Below, piece by piece: positions 60,141 through 64,000 of a stretch of DNA of 64,000 bases. A model generated the notes under the pieces. It worked only from the letters and a program-made list of their open reading frames with translations, ran no database searches and was not told where the DNA came from. The position numbers and the translations under genes were made by a program. This DNA comes from Bacillota bacterium (GTDB taxonomy: Bacteria; Bacillota; Sulfobacillia; JAJYWN01; JAJZPE01): assembly GCA_021787335.1 (NCBI GenBank), contig JAJYMC010000033.1:111190-175189 (forward strand), in the 5' to 3' direction. The number at the start of each line of letters is the position of its first letter. Position 1 is the first letter of the stretch.

Positions 60141-60527
60141 CGGGAATCTCCTCTCATGGCAATTTTGCCGCTGTACAGCAACTTGGGCAGTTGAGACAGT
60201 CCACAGGTATCTGCGTTTCCGCCACAATTCACTATGACGGCTGGGGATTCCTCTCTCGGGTCTGTGGCCTCGCGGACGGCAGCCCCGGGTCGCCGAGTTG
60301 CGTGCGCCGGCGCCCGCAGACCTGGTGTCCCAAAATCGTACGCCCTTCCGCCGGGCGTTTTAGCTGGCCCGATTCAGGCGTGGCGAGCTTTGTCGAACGC
60401 TTTTCGCCAAAGGCTCCCAGATAAGGAGGAAACTGCCGAGAGGGTGTCGAATAGTGCGGAAAAAGCGTTGGATGCCGTCTACTCGCAGCAACGCCCTCTA
60501 GGTTTTGGGTTCTGAGGAGGATGATGA
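60141..60527. other. Divergent region between amidase and TPR gene
   Basis: No supported gene. It carries the two TGTCGAA sites and the AGGAGGAAACTGCC motif described at 60389-60454. Short ORFs in both directions lack ribosome sites. Confidence 0.6.
60389..60454 (+). promoter_or_regulatory. Two Spo0A-box-like sites before the TPR/peptide pair
   Basis: TTTGTCGAA (60389-60397) and TGTCGAA (60445-60451) lie 56 bases apart, the second closing an AGGAGGAAACTGCCGAG-AGGGTGTCGAATAG motif. Both match the Spo0A-box core perfectly and are 75-140 bases before the TPR gene. Binding is inferred. Confidence 0.5.
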
Positions 60528-61607
60528 ATGACCTCCCCAACAACGAATGAATGCGTTCAGTTAAGTGAAGAGGACCTGCGGATTGTTTCCGCCCGTGCCC
60601 GCGCCATGTGGGACGAGGCAGAGGAGTTGGCACGGAAAGGCCATTACAAGCGTTCGGTCCAGAAGTCACTAAGTGGGGCAGCACTATACGAGACAATCGG
60701 GGACGGAATCCGAAAGGCACGGATGTTAGGTCAGGCTGGCGTAACCTGTTCCCGTGCTCACCACTATAGAGCAGCTGCCTATTATAGCTGGAAAGCCCTC
60801 CGAAGTGTTCCCAGAGAGAACGTGGCTGAAAAGGTCTGGATCTGGGGAAGCCTGGCAAGAATCTATCGGCTCCTTTGGGATTTCACCCGAGCCAAGAAAT
60901 ATAATCACATCCAGTTGAAAATTGCCATGGAGCAAAGGAACGCGTTGCAGACTGGTTATGCTCATTTGGGGCTTTCACTTAATGGTTATTACCAGGAAGA
61001 TTGGGATTCTGCCCTGAACCACGCCTTGAAGGCTAGCGAGATATTCAGCTCATCCGATGATGGGCGCATAGCTTTCGTGGGTTTGCTCGCGGTGGCATGC
61101 GTGCATAACGGAAAGGGTGATACTCGGGCAGCTCTTGAGATCTTGGAGGACATTCTTTCACCTGAAGAGATTCTGGCTGACCCTGAATACATTTCCGAAG
61201 CGTTTGACGAACTCGCTAAGGTACATCTGAGAACTGGGCATTTTGAAAAGTTTCGTGAGGCTCGGGACAAGACCGCTGAATGGGCAGCAAGATCCAAGAG
61301 CCTCCCCCAGATGGGCAGGGCGATTATGCTTGATGCGGAGTTCCATTGGATTAAAGGTAAAAGAAGAAAGGCGATCCAAGCCGCTAGGAAGGCTATTGTG
61401 GTCTTCCGAAATCACGGGGCCATTGGCCCTCTGCACGACGCCGAAAAGATGCTGATGAGTTGGTTGAAGGGAGATGTTCATTCCCGTGAGAAGCCTCAGA
61501 AAGCTGTTAGCCGCGCTGATTCTGGCGGCAACACTGGCAAGCGTAGCGTCCTCCATGGCTCTGGCCAATCCGATAGATTTTCCTCCAAATCCCCCGCCGG
61601 CCGCTAA
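60528..61607 (+). CDS. TPR-repeat protein, Rap-like, with overlapping peptide gene
   Basis: A 359-residue all-helical protein. Residues about 12-310 form seven or eight TPR-type helix pairs, for example MWDEAEELARKGHYKRSVQKSLSGAALYE, HHYRAAAYYSWKALRSV, WDFTRAKKYNHIQLKIA, DWDSALNHALKASEIFSS, GDTRAALEILEDIL, GHFEKFREARDKTAEWA, KRRKAIQAARKAIVVF. No helix-turn-helix is visible, so it looks more like Rap than like PlcR/NprR. The last 44 residues are Ser/Gly/Lys/Arg-rich and unlike TPR; they lie over the peptide gene in another frame. GGAGG is 7 bases before ATG. The gene is more AT-rich than its neighbours. It is inferred to bind a protein partner or DNA-binding regulator and to respond to the peptide encoded at its 3' end. 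Confidence 0.82.
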   Translation: MTSPTTNECVQLSEEDLRIVSARARAMWDEAEELARKGHYKRSVQKSLSGAALYETIGDGIRKARMLGQAGVTCSRAHHYRAAAYYSWKALRSVPRENVAEKVWIWGSLARIYRLLWDFTRAKKYNHIQLKIAMEQRNALQTGYAHLGLSLNGYYQEDWDSALNHALKASEIFSSSDDGRIAFVGLLAVACVHNGKGDTRAALEILEDILSPEEILADPEYISEAFDELAKVHLRTGHFEKFREARDKTAEWAARSKSLPQMGRAIMLDAEFHWIKGKRRKAIQAARKAIVVFRNHGAIGPLHDAEKMLMSWLKGDVHSREKPQKAVSRADSGGNTGKRSVLHGSGQSDRFSSKSPAGR

Positions 61608-61626
61608 CGTGATCCTCGGCAAGTAA
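61474..61626 (+). CDS. Small exported peptide precursor overlapping the TPR gene (Phr-like)
   Basis: A 50-codon ORF (46 if the GTG at 61486 is used) in the +1 frame over the last 134 bases of the TPR gene and past its stop. The product has an ideal signal peptide: basic start VRSLRKLL, hydrophobic core ALILAATLASVASSM, AxA cleavage site ALA after residue 31. The predicted mature part is NPIDFPPNPPPAANVILGK, 19 residues. AAGGGAG lies before the starts (12 bases from GTG, touching ATG). A terminator follows 50 bases on. Size, signal peptide, position and overlap match phr genes that follow rap genes in bacilli. No similarity to a named Phr was recognised. Confidence 0.62.
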   Translation: MFIPVRSLRKLLAALILAATLASVASSMALANPIDFPPNPPPAANVILGK

Positions 61627-61678
61627 GGTCCCCCACACATAGACCCACACCGCATCAACGTGTAAATCGGGACAGAAA

Positions 61679-61710
61679 AGGAGCGCCGCGAGGCGCTCCT
61701 TCTGTTTTCT
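61679..61710 (+). terminator. Terminator after the TPR/peptide pair (probably bidirectional)
   Basis: AGGAGCGCC, loop GCGA, GGCGCTCCT (9-bp perfect stem) followed by TCTGTTTTCT on the plus strand; the minus strand side also has TTTTCTGT, so it may end pyrG transcripts as well. Confidence 0.88.
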
Positions 61711-61753
61711 CATTTGGTTTTCCGGCGGCCGGCCGAACCGCGCCGCCGCTCAG

Positions 61754-63514
<1,761 letters not shown>

Positions 63515-63522
63515 CTAGAGAC

Positions 63523-64000
63523 GGATGGGGGAGTCCGAGAGGGCTATAATCCCTCCGACTTGAGTCGGGGGATACATGGACCCCCTCGGAACCCCACTTG
63601 TGGCACCCACTTCCTACAAGGTGCGGGCCAAGGTCAAGCCACCGGGTGCGGAGAATCGGCGAAAGAGCCGCCGCTTTGGGCAGATCGAGCGGAAGGAGTC
63701 GCGGCAGGTGGAACAGTTGCTCCACATCTTGACGGCCGACTTTGTGCATCGCTGCTGGCTGGCCGGGGTGGACACGATTGCTGTGGGCGATCTGACGGGC
63801 ATCCGGGAGCGCATCGACTATACCGACGCACTCAACCAGCGGCTCCACGCCTGGCCGTTCCGCAAGATCGTCAGCATGGTCACGTACAAGGCCGGGCTCC
63901 ACGGCATCCGGGTGACTGAAGTCAGCGAAAGCTACACGTCCCAGACCTGTCACGCCTGTGGCGAAGTGAAGAAGTCGGGCCGCAAGCATCGTGGGCTGTA
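63523..64000 (+). pseudogene. tnpB: TnpB (IS200/IS605-type OrfB) fragment, frameshifted, cut by window end
   Basis: The C-terminal half of a TnpB-like RNA-guided nuclease gene of an IS200/IS605-type element. Frame 1 reads GGVREGYNPSDLSRG (63523-63567) and then the protein continues in another frame from about ATG 63576: NRRKSRRFGQIERKESRQV, HILTADFVHRCWLAGVDTIAVGDLTGIRE, LNQRLHAWPFRKIVSMVTYKAGLHGI and the zinc-ribbon start SYTSQTCHACGEVKKSGRKHRGLY. The frame changes at a run of five G (63567-63571). The N-terminal half with the first RuvC Asp is missing: pyrG's promoter lies where it should be. The remaining frame from 63576 is open to the window end. No tnpA or element end was recognised. 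Confidence 0.78.

Noticed and set aside
60141..60527. Short ORFs in the region before the TPR gene
   Set aside because: No ribosome sites and they overlap the regulatory motifs; composition is not codon-like.

Overview
The window looks like a chromosomal segment of a GC-rich, probably spore-forming member of the Bacillota with an S-layer. The reasons are the order rpmE then DUF1385 (yqhQ), a thiT-thiN operon under a TPP riboswitch, six proteins with S-layer homology (SLH) domains, an LCP-free but Firmicutes-like exopolysaccharide operon, TGTCGAA sites that match the Spo0A-box core, and a lysine-fermentation enzyme pair (Kal, Kce). Species cannot be read from the sequence. No rRNA, tRNA or CRISPR array was seen.

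Layout. 1-2.4 kb: DUF1385 protein (cut by the window edge), ribosomal protein L31 with a good promoter, thiamine pyrophosphokinase, the ThiT transporter subunit and its TPP riboswitch. 2.5-5.8 kb: a LysM/M23 cell-wall hydrolase, then transaldolase, Kce and Kal; the Kal carries an unusual DNA-binding-like tail. 6.0-7.9 kb: the only plus-strand gene of the first 49 kb, a secreted Ig-like protein with a polyproline run. 8.0-19.2 kb: a cell-surface block with an SLH protein/subtilase operon, a membrane-anchored beta-propeller-like protein, a disordered membrane-anchored protein, and two SLH proteins sharing a nearly identical leader, one of them ending in a BsuPI (protease-inhibitor-like) domain.

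19.4-38.7 kb: a 13-gene polysaccharide operon, all on the minus strand, bounded by terminators at both sides. It holds a Wzy/WaaL-like protein with TPRs, a Wzz-like chain-length protein, a nucleotide-sugar dehydrogenase, a WbaP-type initiating transferase, a fused ligase/polymerase plus GT4 protein, DUF362, a CapK-like adenylate-forming enzyme, an alcohol-dehydrogenase/Gfo-Idh-MocA fusion, a heparinase II/III-like lyase, a WecG/TagA transferase, two methyltransferase-like proteins and a GT4. No flippase is visible. 39-48.3 kb: a C-terminal processing protease and two tandem giant SLH/Ig-like proteins, the second with a long structured 5' leader.

49-64 kb: an SLH protein with a likely anthrax-lethal-factor-like metalloprotease domain, a small ORF pair, PhzF-like protein, polysaccharide deacetylase, a biotin-dependent carboxyltransferase subunit, a Yip1-like membrane protein, SppA, amidase, a TPR protein with an overlapping small secreted-peptide gene (a candidate Rap/Phr-like signalling pair behind two Spo0A-box-like sites), CTP synthase, and a damaged TnpB gene cut by the window end. 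The TPR/peptide pair is the best candidate for an undescribed system here.
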